From the NCBI GenBank assembly GCA_965219705.1, contig OZ244789.1, positions 186,001 through 250,000 of the forward strand: DNA of 64,000 nt. The letters run 5' to 3'. This document shows positions 16,566 through 24,438 of this stretch, one piece after another. The notes beneath the pieces are model-generated. The model ran no database searches. It was not told the DNA's origin and saw only the letters and a list, made by a program, of their open reading frames with translations. The position numbers and the translations under genes were made by a program. Source of the DNA: JAJECS01 sp965219705 (lineage in GTDB: Bacteria; Chloroflexota; UBA11872). How positions within the stretch are numbered: the stretch's first letter is position 1; each line of letters opens with the position of its first letter.

Positions 16566-17741
16566 CTAGGCAATGGCGTCCAGGAAGTTGACGTAGACGC
16601 GCTGGTGCTCCCAGAGCAGGCGGTCGGTGCCCATCCACATCCACTCCTGGGGCGTGAAGTAGGCGGATACGTCGGCCTCGGACCCGACGCGGCCGACCCA
16701 TTGCAACCAGTGCAGGTTGTCGGATTGCATGAGCCAATGGGCAATCTCGATCAGATCCGGATCGCCGGTCATCCGGGCCGCGCCGTAGGCCACGCTCATC
16801 AGGCGATAGATGGCTTGCTGCGCGTGGTTGCCGAGAAAGAACTCGAGGCCGCCGCTCGCCCCCGCCCAGGTTGTCGGGAACGGGGAGAGCGGCAGGTCGT
16901 GCACCTGGCGGTCGGGAGTTTGCAGGACCTCGCTGGGCGTGATGCAGGTGACGCCTTGCCGGGCGAGCGCCTGCGGCAAGGCCTCGAGGAACTCGAAGAT
17001 CCCGGTATCGCGATTGTGATGCTCGCCGAAGGTCTCGAAGTCCCAGGCGAGCAGCACGAATTCACCCGGGGCCTCACGGATCCACTGCGCGTAGGTATCG
17101 GCCATGAGCGGCCAGCGATCCCAACTCCGGTTCGAGAAGCGGTAGCCGACATCGTCGCTCAAGGGAAAGTGCCTGGGGAGGATCTTCAGCGAGCCGCCGT
17201 CGAAGTTGTAGCAGTGAGTGGACTCGCGCCACCGCATGACCCAGCCTCGGCCGTCGACGAACGTCCCCTGATAGCCGGCGGCTTGCAGCGCGCGATAGAT
17301 GTCCGCGGACATGAGCATTTCGGTCGTGTCCGCCACGACCGGCTCGACGCCGAATGCCTCGGCCGCGCCGGAGCGTGCCAGCTCCATCTGTGTCGCAAAC
17401 GTCGGCAGATCGATCAACATCGTCATGGCGTGAGAAGGCTCGACGGCCACAAGCTCCGCGCGCGGATGGGCCACAAGCCCCTGCATCTCCTCCAACAGAT
17501 CGGGCGCCCACGTCTCGAACTGCTTGACGGTGGAGAGCGGCACGCCCAGCGCCAGCGTCATGCCCTCGTCGAGCAGCCGGCGCCAGATGGGGAGCGCGGG
17601 TCTGTAGCACCAGCGCGCGACTTTCTGGAAGTAGTGCCGGTTGAGGTCATGGTCGAACATGCGGCGCGCCAACTCGCCGGCGGGCGCGCCGCGCGGCAGG
17701 GCAACCGCCGGCAGCCGCACGCGGCGGGGTTGGTGCAGCAC
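16566..17741 (-). CDS. Glycoside hydrolase family 57 enzyme
   Basis: GH57 enzyme of the short type, about 391 residues; characterised members are alpha-amylases, 4-alpha-glucanotransferases or branching enzymes. The conserved LLAWDFETFGEHHNRDTGIF region (read in two parts, LLAWDFETFGEHH and RDTGIFEFL) supplies the catalytic Asp. SDDVGYRFSNR and the closing HWLQWVGR stretch also fit. The conventional start is GTG at 17741, but the preceding in-frame codons LVIYT look like the first barrel strand. A CTG at 17768 with AGGAG 10 nt upstream, just after an in-frame stop at 17775-17777, may be the real start. It sits between two glycosyltransferases with gaps of 40 and about 70 nt, so one transcript is likely. 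Confidence 0.85.
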   Translation of the reverse strand: MLHQPRRVRLPAVALPRGAPAGELARRMFDHDLNRHYFQKVARWCYRPALPIWRRLLDEGMTLALGVPLSTVKQFETWAPDLLEEMQGLVAHPRAELVAVEPSHAMTMLIDLPTFATQMELARSGAAEAFGVEPVVADTTEMLMSADIYRALQAAGYQGTFVDGRGWVMRWRESTHCYNFDGGSLKILPRHFPLSDDVGYRFSNRSWDRWPLMADTYAQWIREAPGEFVLLAWDFETFGEHHNRDTGIFEFLEALPQALARQGVTCITPSEVLQTPDRQVHDLPLSPFPTTWAGASGGLEFFLGNHAQQAIYRLMSVAYGAARMTGDPDLIEIAHWLMQSDNLHWLQWVGRVGSEADVSAYFTPQEWMWMGTDRLLWEHQRVYVNFLDAIA

Positions 17742-17813
17742 CGTGTAGATGACCAGGTGGTCGGCCAGAGGTCGTCAACTCCTGGGCCGACGTCACAGCC
17801 GGCCTGCGTGATG

Positions 17814-19112
17814 CTACAGCCCGCGCAGCCCCTGCCGCCGCGCCGCGAGCTGCAATTTGCTCAGGAGCAGCGGCAGCAACGCGTCCCACGTGTGCAACCG
17901 CGCCGACTCCCGCGCGCCGGTCCGAATCCGCTGCGCCAGGTCGGGATCGTCACGAAGCAAGAGCGCCACCTGGACGATTTCGTCCGGATCGCCGGCGTTG
18001 TCGAGGATGACGGCGTTGCGCATGGAGATGGCGTAGTCCTCCCCGGTTGACCCGACATACGCGACGCCGCCGGCCGCCATGGCCTCGAGGCCGACCAAGC
18101 CGAACGGCTCATAGCCGCTGTTGGCGAGCACGCCGTCCGCCGCGGCGTAGAGCGCCGGCAGGGCCTCGTCGGGAAGAAAGAAGTCGATGTTGAGCACCGC
18201 GGCCTCCGGATCGGCGGCGGCGAGGGCCGCGGCAATGCCGTCGAGCGACCGGTCGTCGGTGTGCACGTCGACCGATTGGAGCCCGCGCCACGCCATGTGG
18301 CCGTACACCTCGGCGGCGTGCGTTTCCAGCTTCCCGCCTTTCATGACAAGGCGGGCCGGCACGCCGCTTGCCCGCAAGCGGTGCACGGCCTCGACCGCGG
18401 CCAGCCAGCCTTTGTCCGGGTCCATGCGCCCGAGTTTGAAAAACCAGGGGCCGGGACCGACGGCGGTGCGAATGGCGTCACACGCCTCGACGCCGACGGG
18501 CTCAAGCAGCTCCGACGGGATACCGTTGGGAATCACCTGCGGGTTCACGCCGTGGGCCCACATCTGCGCTTTGACGTAACGGGAAACGGTCGTGAATTCT
18601 GCCACATATCCCAGCCGATTCCAGTTGATGCGGTGGAACGACATGTCGTTGTTGGCGTTCCAGAGCAGCACGGCCGCGTCGCGGATGCCCAGGAAGTGCA
18701 GCGAGTCGCTCAGCCGGGTCAGGGCGTCGGCGGTGTGCCATTCCTCGGCGATGATCGCCAGGCGGCGCCCGGCGCCAAAGGCCGGCTCGACGATGGCTTG
18801 CGTGACAAAGGCTGGCACCGAATCCTGGTAGTCATGAACTTTCGCGATCTCGTCGGCATAGGCGCCTTCCGGATGCATGGCGCTGAGCCACTGGCACCAG
18901 CGGTGGAGATGCAAGCGGCCCTCCTCGCGCGTCTCCGTGCTGGGGAGTCCCGGGTCCCCCACGAAGATCAGGTGCGTCTGGAAATCGTGCCTGGCGAGGG
19001 CGCGGGTGAGCTGGGCGACCCGTACGCCAAGCCCGCCGGCCTGCGCGTAGGGTTGGTCGGGTCCTTCAAAGGACAGGAAGACGAATTCGAGGTCGTCGGG
19101 AGTGAATGACAT
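17814..19112 (-). CDS. GT-B glycosyltransferase of the alpha-glucan cluster
   Basis: GT-B family glycosyltransferase, 432 residues. The N-terminal domain starts FVFLSFEGPDQPYAQAGGLG, with the glycine loop of glycogen synthase-like enzymes. The donor domain begins WFFKLGRMDPDKGW and has the NSGYEPFGLVGLEAMAAGG signature. The start at 19112 (MSFTPDDLEF) is chosen because the domain begins there; the frame is open about 400 nt further and would overlap murJ antisense. The first gene of the three-gene cluster, divergent from murJ with about 70 nt between. It is only distantly similar to the other GT at 15308-16525. Confidence 0.88.
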   Translation of the reverse strand: MSFTPDDLEFVFLSFEGPDQPYAQAGGLGVRVAQLTRALARHDFQTHLIFVGDPGLPSTETREEGRLHLHRWCQWLSAMHPEGAYADEIAKVHDYQDSVPAFVTQAIVEPAFGAGRRLAIIAEEWHTADALTRLSDSLHFLGIRDAAVLLWNANNDMSFHRINWNRLGYVAEFTTVSRYVKAQMWAHGVNPQVIPNGIPSELLEPVGVEACDAIRTAVGPGPWFFKLGRMDPDKGWLAAVEAVHRLRASGVPARLVMKGGKLETHAAEVYGHMAWRGLQSVDVHTDDRSLDGIAAALAAADPEAAVLNIDFFLPDEALPALYAAADGVLANSGYEPFGLVGLEAMAAGGVAYVGSTGEDYAISMRNAVILDNAGDPDEIVQVALLLRDDPDLAQRIRTGARESARLHTWDALLPLLLSKLQLAARRQGLRGL

Positions 19113-19181
19113 GCGCCGGGCCGACGCCTTGCACCGTGCAGGGGCTGGTTCCGTCATAGTAGCGGCGGGCGGGGGCGCGAG

Positions 19182-20858
19182 GTGTCCTCGCATCGGCGGC
19201 GGGCGAGAGCGCGCGCCGGTGCCACGGTGATCGGCCCGCGCGAGCCAACCTCCCAGCCGGCGAGTGACGCGCTTGGCGCCGGCGTGGGCCGGGCGGCGGC
19301 GATTGTGGTGACGTCGATATTGGTCAGCCGCTTGCTGGGCTTCGTGCGCCAGGTCGCCATCAACGCCGAGTTTGGCGTGGAAGCCGAAGCCGACGCGTGG
19401 TTCGCGGCGTTTCGGATTCCCGACACGATTTTCATGTTGCTGGCCGGCGGCGCGCTGCTGTCGGCCGTGATCCCGGTCTACGCCGAGGTGAAGGCGCGCG
19501 GCGATCGCCAAGCGCTCGCGCGCTTCGTGGGCCGCATCGGCGGCCTGGTCGCCGTGGCCACCGGGATCGCGGCGGGGCTCGGCGCCCTTCTCGCCGATCC
19601 GCTGATGCGCCTCGTGGCCCCCGGGTTCTCGGAATCAACGGTCGCGCTGGCGGCCGATGCGGCGCGGTGGCTCATGATCTCGCCGGTGATTCTGGGCGTC
19701 AGCGCGGTGGCGAAGTCGGCGCTGCAGGCCGAGCGCGCCTTCGCGCTCCCGGCGCTGAGCCCGGTGCTCTACAACCTGGGAATCATCGCCGGCGCGCTGG
19801 GGCTGGCGCGCGTATTCGGCCTCACCGGCCTGGTGTGGGGCACGCTGATCGGCACCGGCCTGCACCTGCTGGTGCAGACGCCTGGGCTGCCCGCCATCCT
19901 CGCCGCACGCGACGCCAAGACGCGCTGGTCCGAGCTCATGACCTGGCATCCCGGTGCGGCGCTGGCCGACCCGGACGTGCGCAAGGTGATTCGGCTGATG
20001 GTGCCGCGCATGCTCGGCGTGGCCGTCCTCCAGGCCAGTCTGGTCTACATCAACATCCTGGCCTCGTTCCAGGGTCCGTCGGCCGTGGCCGTGCTGAACA
20101 ACGCGTTTCTGCTCATGTTGCTGCCGCTGGGCGTGTTCGGCATGGCCCTGGGGGAGGCCGCGTTGCCGGATCTAGCCCATCGCTGGATCAGCGGCGATCG
20201 CGTGACGTTCGCGCGCCGCGTGCGCGGCGTGGGCCGCCATGTGCTGTTCCTGAGCGTCCCGGCGGCCGTTGTGCTGGCCGTGCTGGCGGAACCGATCGTG
20301 ACGGTGCTCTTCGAGCGGCATGCGTTCGATGCCCGCGCCACCGAGCTGACGGCCAGCGCGCTGCGGTTCTATGCCGTGGGCCTTGCCGGTCATGCGGCGG
20401 TCGAGGTGCTGGTGCGTGGGTTCTTCGCCATGCACGACACCCGCACGCCGGTGGCCGTCGGCGCCGCTTCGCTGGTGCTGCACATGGTGCTGTCGTGGGC
20501 CCTTTCGCTGGGAATGGGAAACGCGGGAATCGCCCTGGGACTGTCAATCGGCGTGCTCGTCGAGGCGGTGGTCATGGTCGTCATCCTCCGCCGTCGCGGC
20601 GGTGTGGTCGTCTACAGCGACGACGCGCGCTGGCTGATACGCATCGGCCTGGCGACAGCGCTGATGGGAGCGGCGATCGGTGGCTTGCGACTCGCGACAT
20701 GGCCGGCGGGAGACGGTCTGGCGGCCGCCGGCTGGCTGGCGGCTTATCTGGCGACAGCGCTCGCGGTGTATGTGGGCGCGGCGCGCCTCATGCGCAACCC
20801 AGAGCTCGACGAACTCGGGCAGCGGATCACCGGCTGTCTCCGCCGCGCCGATCGCTGA
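19182..20858 (+). CDS. murJ: MurJ/MviN lipid II flippase
   Basis: Integral membrane flippase that moves lipid II across the cytoplasmic membrane for peptidoglycan synthesis. About 550 residues with 13-14 predicted hydrophobic segments. The family opening SRLLGFVRQVAINAEFG is present, with DAWFAAFRIPDTIF and the central FQGPSAVAVLNNAFLLMLLP region (quoted as FQGPSAVAVLNN and AFLLMLLPLGV). Later, FFAMHDTRTPV is diagnostic. Start codon is uncertain: GTGs at 19182, 19227 and 19284 are all in frame and none has a strong Shine-Dalgarno. Its presence argues for a peptidoglycan-containing cell envelope. lepA follows 12 nt later. Confidence 0.95.
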   Translation: MSSHRRRARARAGATVIGPREPTSQPASDALGAGVGRAAAIVVTSILVSRLLGFVRQVAINAEFGVEAEADAWFAAFRIPDTIFMLLAGGALLSAVIPVYAEVKARGDRQALARFVGRIGGLVAVATGIAAGLGALLADPLMRLVAPGFSESTVALAADAARWLMISPVILGVSAVAKSALQAERAFALPALSPVLYNLGIIAGALGLARVFGLTGLVWGTLIGTGLHLLVQTPGLPAILAARDAKTRWSELMTWHPGAALADPDVRKVIRLMVPRMLGVAVLQASLVYINILASFQGPSAVAVLNNAFLLMLLPLGVFGMALGEAALPDLAHRWISGDRVTFARRVRGVGRHVLFLSVPAAVVLAVLAEPIVTVLFERHAFDARATELTASALRFYAVGLAGHAAVEVLVRGFFAMHDTRTPVAVGAASLVLHMVLSWALSLGMGNAGIALGLSIGVLVEAVVMVVILRRRGGVVVYSDDARWLIRIGLATALMGAAIGGLRLATWPAGDGLAAAGWLAAYLATALAVYVGAARLMRNPELDELGQRITGCLRRADR

Positions 20859-20870
20859 ATAGAATCAGAC

Positions 20871-22712
20871 ATGACATCCGGCAACGAACTCGATCAAGCG
20901 CGCACGCGCAACTTCTGCATCATCGCGCACATCGACCACGGCAAGTCCACGCTGGCCGATCGCATGCTGGAGCGCACCGCCACGCTGACCGCGCGCCAAA
21001 TGCGCGAGCAGGTGCTGGATTCCATGGACCTGGAACGCGAGCGCGGCATCACCATCAAGGCGCATCCGGTGCGCATGCTGCTGGACCTGGATGGGACCGC
21101 CTACACGCTCAACCTCATCGACACGCCGGGCCACGTGGACTTCAGCTATGAAGTCTCACGCGCCCTGGCCGCGTGCGAGGGCGCGGTGCTGCTGGTGGAC
21201 GCCAGCCAGGGCATCGAGGCCCAGACCCTGGCCAACGCCTACGTGGCGGTGGAGCACGACCTGACGGTGATTCCCGTGGTGAATAAGATCGACCTGCCGA
21301 CCGCTCGAACGGACCTGGTGACTCAGGAGGTGGCGGATTTTCTGGGCACGAGCCTCGATGACGTGTTGCGGGTCTCCGCCAAATCCGGCGCTGGGGTCGA
21401 CGACCTGCTGCGCAGAATCGTCGAGGCCGTCCCGCCGCCCGGCGGCGACCCCGACGCCCCGCTCAGGGCACTGGTGATCGATTCAGGCTATGACCAGCAC
21501 CGCGGCGTGCTGGCGAGCGTGCGGGTGTTCGATGGGGCGCTGCGCCGGCAAGACCGGTTGCGTCTGATGCAAGCGGGAACGCGAGCGGAGGCGGTCGAGA
21601 CCGGGGTGTTCGCGCCGGCGGCCAGCGCTCGCGACGAGTTGACGACCGGCCACGTGGGTTACGTGGCCACCGGGCTCAAGGAAGTCCGCGAGTGGCCGGT
21701 GGGCGACACCGTGACCCACGAGCACGCGCCGGCGACGCAGCCGCTTCCCGGATACCGCACGCCCAAGCCGTTGGTGTTCGCCAGCCTGTATTCCACCGAT
21801 CCCGAGGGATTCACCGCGCTGCGCGAGGCGCTGGATCGTCTGCGGCTCAGCGATCCCGCGATCGTCAGTCAACCGGAACAGTCCGCGGCGCTCGGGTTCG
21901 GATTTCGCTGCGGCTTCCTCGGGGTGTTGCACATGGACATCGTGCGGGAGCGGCTGGAGCGCGAGTATGAGCTCGAGCTGGTGCTCACGACGCCGCAGGT
22001 CGAATATGAAGTCGCCACCCGCGACGGCCGGGTGGTGCTGGTGGACAGCCCGGCGGACCTCCCGGACCCCTCGCATATCGGGGAGGTGCGTGAGCCGTGG
22101 ATGGTCGCGACCATCGTGACGCCCGAGGCCCACCTGGGCGCGGTGATCGAGCTCTTGCAGGCTCGGCGCGGCGAGCATCGACGGCTCGAATATTTGGATC
22201 CAACGCGCGTGCTGCTGGAATATGGCCTGCCGCTCGCTGAGATGCTGACGGAGTTCTTCGACGCGCTCAAGTCGTCAACCCGCGGGTACGGATCGCTCGA
22301 CTACGCGTTTGGCGAGTATCGGGCGGGGAACTTTGTGCGGCTCGACATGCGGCTCAATGGGCAGCCGGTCGATGCGCTCTCGACGATCGTGCCCCGGGCC
22401 CGCGCCGCCGAGATTGGCCGAGATTTGGCCCTGCGGCTCAAGCGCGAGATCCCGAGACAGCAGTACGAGGTCAGCGTGCAAGCCGCCGTTGGGTCGCGCG
22501 TGGTGGCGCGGGAAACCGTGCGACCGATGCGGAAGGACGTGCTGGCCAAGTGCTACGGGCGTGACGTGACCCGCAAACGCAAGCTGCTGGAGGCCCAAAA
22601 GGCGGGGAAGCGGCGCCTCAAGCGGGTGGGCCAGATCGACATCCCGCAAGAGGCATTCACCGCCGTGTTGCGATCGGGCGGCTCGGGCGGGGCGCGTCGG
22701 CGCCGAGCATAG
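20871..22712 (+). CDS. lepA: Elongation factor 4 (LepA)
   Basis: Ribosomal back-translocating GTPase, 613 residues, normal length. The G1 motif is IAHIDHGKST, G3 is DTPGHVDF and G4 is VVNKIDLP. The LepA-specific C-terminal domain follows, ending VLAKCYGRDVTRKRKLLE, which is diagnostic against EF-G. TAGAAT at 20860-20865, five bases before the ATG, resembles a -10 box, so a leaderless transcript is possible besides cotranscription with murJ. Confidence 0.98.
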   Translation: MTSGNELDQARTRNFCIIAHIDHGKSTLADRMLERTATLTARQMREQVLDSMDLERERGITIKAHPVRMLLDLDGTAYTLNLIDTPGHVDFSYEVSRALAACEGAVLLVDASQGIEAQTLANAYVAVEHDLTVIPVVNKIDLPTARTDLVTQEVADFLGTSLDDVLRVSAKSGAGVDDLLRRIVEAVPPPGGDPDAPLRALVIDSGYDQHRGVLASVRVFDGALRRQDRLRLMQAGTRAEAVETGVFAPAASARDELTTGHVGYVATGLKEVREWPVGDTVTHEHAPATQPLPGYRTPKPLVFASLYSTDPEGFTALREALDRLRLSDPAIVSQPEQSAALGFGFRCGFLGVLHMDIVRERLEREYELELVLTTPQVEYEVATRDGRVVLVDSPADLPDPSHIGEVREPWMVATIVTPEAHLGAVIELLQARRGEHRRLEYLDPTRVLLEYGLPLAEMLTEFFDALKSSTRGYGSLDYAFGEYRAGNFVRLDMRLNGQPVDALSTIVPRARAAEIGRDLALRLKREIPRQQYEVSVQAAVGSRVVARETVRPMRKDVLAKCYGRDVTRKRKLLEAQKAGKRRLKRVGQIDIPQEAFTAVLRSGGSGGARRRRA

Positions 22713-22727
22713 GCCGCCCAATTTTTG
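22676..22727 (+). terminator. Probable intrinsic terminator after lepA
   Basis: GGGCGGC at 22676-22682 pairs with GCCGCCC at 22713-22719, with an inner CTCGG/CCGAG helix, followed directly by AATTTTTG. The stem overlaps the last lepA codons. It is the clearest stem plus U-run in the window. Confidence 0.55.
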
Positions 22728-22835
22728 TTGGAGCAAAATACAACTAGGTATAGGTTTGGAGGGGAAGTTTGACGTAGCAAAACGTGTTGACGGGGCAGCG
22801 GCACGGCGGCCTTCCTCGCGACGCGCAGCGCTCGG

Positions 22836-22844
22836 TGATATACT
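22836..22844 (+). promoter_or_regulatory. Extended -10 promoter of the nusA operon
   Basis: TGATATACT is an extended -10 (TGn plus TATACT) about 95 nt before nusA. No matching -35 is seen at the usual spacing, as is common for extended -10 promoters. TTGACG boxes at 22769 and 22787 are wrongly spaced for it. The leader to nusA would be about 88 nt. Confidence 0.5.
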
Positions 22845-22938
22845 TCGGCTGAGCGGCCTAGCGGCGACATTTGGCGGACGGGGCCCGCTTTTCTTTGTCT
22901 CTGGGAGGGACTAGAACTAAAGGCCGAAGGAGGCAGCT

Positions 22939-24141
22939 ATGCGCAGCGAGTTCATTCTCGCCCTGCAACAGCTTGCCGACGAGAAAGGCATTCAGGTCGA
23001 CGCGGTTCTCGATTCCCTTCGCACGGCCGTCGCGTCGGCATACCTGGATTCCGAGACCGAGTACGACGACATCGACGTTGAGATCTCGCCGGACACGGGC
23101 GAGGCCACGATCTACGCCAACAAGACCGTCGTCGCCGAGGTCGTCGATCCGATTCGGGAGATCGCGCTCAGCGACGCCCAGGCCTACGACGAAACGGTCC
23201 CGCTTGGCGAGATTTTTCAGATCGACGTTACGCCGCCGAATTTCGGGCGCATCGCCACCCAGCGCGCGCGACAGGCCATGCAGCAGGCGTTGCGTGACGC
23301 CGAGCAGATGGAGGTCTACACCCAATTCATCGAGCACCAGGGTGAGATTCTGGTGGGGCGGGTGACGCGCGTGGAATCTCGCGGGGTGTTCATTGAGCTG
23401 GGCCGGGCCGAGGCCATCATGCCTATCGCCGAGCAGATTCCCGGCGAGTTCTATCGCGTGGGCCAGCGATTGCGCGTGCTCCTGCTGGAGGTCGCCGAGG
23501 GCGGCCGGGGCACGCAATTGCGCGTGTCACGCGGGCACGCGGACTTCGTGCGCCGGTTGTTCGAGCGCGAGGTGCCGGAGATTCAGAACGGCCTCGTCGA
23601 GATCATGGGCATCGCGCGCGACGCAGGCGTACGGTCGAAAGTCGCCGTGCGCTCGCTGCAGGATGGGCTGGATCCGGTTGGGGCCTGCGTGGGCATGCGC
23701 GGCACGCGCATTCAGAACATTCTCCGCGAGCTCGGTCAGGAGAAGGCCGAGATCATCGAGTGGGCGGCCGAGCCAAGCGCCTTCGTGGCGAATTCGCTGA
23801 GCCCGGCACGGGTCCAGACGGTGCACATCAGCCCGACTGAACGCACGGCCGATGTCTTCGTGCATCCGGACATGGTGTCGCTGGCCATCGGCCGCGAAGG
23901 GCAGAACTCTCGGCTTGCGGCGCGGCTGACTGGATTCCGCATCAACATTCGCGACGCGTCGGCACCTGCCGAAGCGCGCGGTGTGGCGGCGCCTGACGAG
24001 GAGCCCAGCGACGTGACGGCCTCGGGGGACAACGGCCCCGACGGTGCGGCGGACGGCGCCGAGGAAGTCAATGCCAGCACGGCAGGCACCGCCGCCGAGC
24101 ACCCGGCAGCGGGCAACGCTGCGGGATCCGCGGAGACATAG
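22939..24141 (+). CDS. nusA: Transcription termination/antitermination factor NusA
   Basis: RNA polymerase-binding elongation factor, 400 residues. An N-terminal RNAP-binding domain covers about 1-125, the S1 domain begins EILVGRVTRVESRGVFIEL, and KH1 and KH2 follow (VGACVGMRGTRIQNI and SLAIGREGQNSRLAARL are the two GxxG loops). It ends in an Ala/Asp/Glu-rich tail instead of the proteobacterial C-terminal repeats. AAGGAGG 6 nt before the ATG is an excellent Shine-Dalgarno. It heads the nusA-ylxR-infB-rbfA-truB-ribF operon. rimP, usually the first gene of this operon, is not here, and the gap from lepA is too small to hold it. Confidence 0.97.
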   Translation: MRSEFILALQQLADEKGIQVDAVLDSLRTAVASAYLDSETEYDDIDVEISPDTGEATIYANKTVVAEVVDPIREIALSDAQAYDETVPLGEIFQIDVTPPNFGRIATQRARQAMQQALRDAEQMEVYTQFIEHQGEILVGRVTRVESRGVFIELGRAEAIMPIAEQIPGEFYRVGQRLRVLLLEVAEGGRGTQLRVSRGHADFVRRLFEREVPEIQNGLVEIMGIARDAGVRSKVAVRSLQDGLDPVGACVGMRGTRIQNILRELGQEKAEIIEWAAEPSAFVANSLSPARVQTVHISPTERTADVFVHPDMVSLAIGREGQNSRLAARLTGFRINIRDASAPAEARGVAAPDEEPSDVTASGDNGPDGAADGAEEVNASTAGTAAEHPAAGNAAGSAET

Positions 24142-24143
24142 CT

Positions 24144-24437
24144 CTGCGTCACGAGCCTCAACGCACCTGCATCGCCTGCCGCACAAAGCAATCGAAGCGC
24201 GAGCTTATGCGGATCGTGCGGACACCCGCCGGGGCGATCGAGCTTGATCCGAGCGGGCGCGCGGCCGGGCGCGGCGCGTACATTTGCACCGATGAGGCCT
24301 GTTGGCCCACGGCGATAAGGCGCGGCGCACTGGCGGCACAACTTCGCGTGACCATTCCGGACGAGACCATGGATGAGCTCGCCGATCACATGACAGCCGC
24401 GCGCGAGCGGCTGCTCGCACCGACGATGGGCGGCTAG
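24144..24437 (+). CDS. ylxR: YlxR family RNA-binding protein (DUF448), non-AUG start
   Basis: Small YlxR (DUF448) protein, about 97 residues, nucleic-acid binding, always found between nusA and infB. The Cys motif QRTCIACRTK and the core GRAAGRGAYIC are conserved. The only ATG in this frame, at 24207, lies after the conserved CxxC and would remove it. Upstream codons are in frame back to the nusA stop, but there is no ATG, GTG or TTG. The CTG at 24144 with GGAG 8 nt upstream is the best candidate. Translation is likely coupled to nusA, whose stop codon is 2 nt upstream. Confidence 0.85.
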   Translation: MRHEPQRTCIACRTKQSKRELMRIVRTPAGAIELDPSGRAAGRGAYICTDEACWPTAIRRGALAAQLRVTIPDETMDELADHMTAARERLLAPTMGG

Positions 24438-24438
24438 C

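Noticed and set aside
22769..22792. TTGACG boxes as -35 of the nusA promoter
   Set aside because: Spacing to the TATACT -10 is far from 17 bp, so the extended -10 is preferred.
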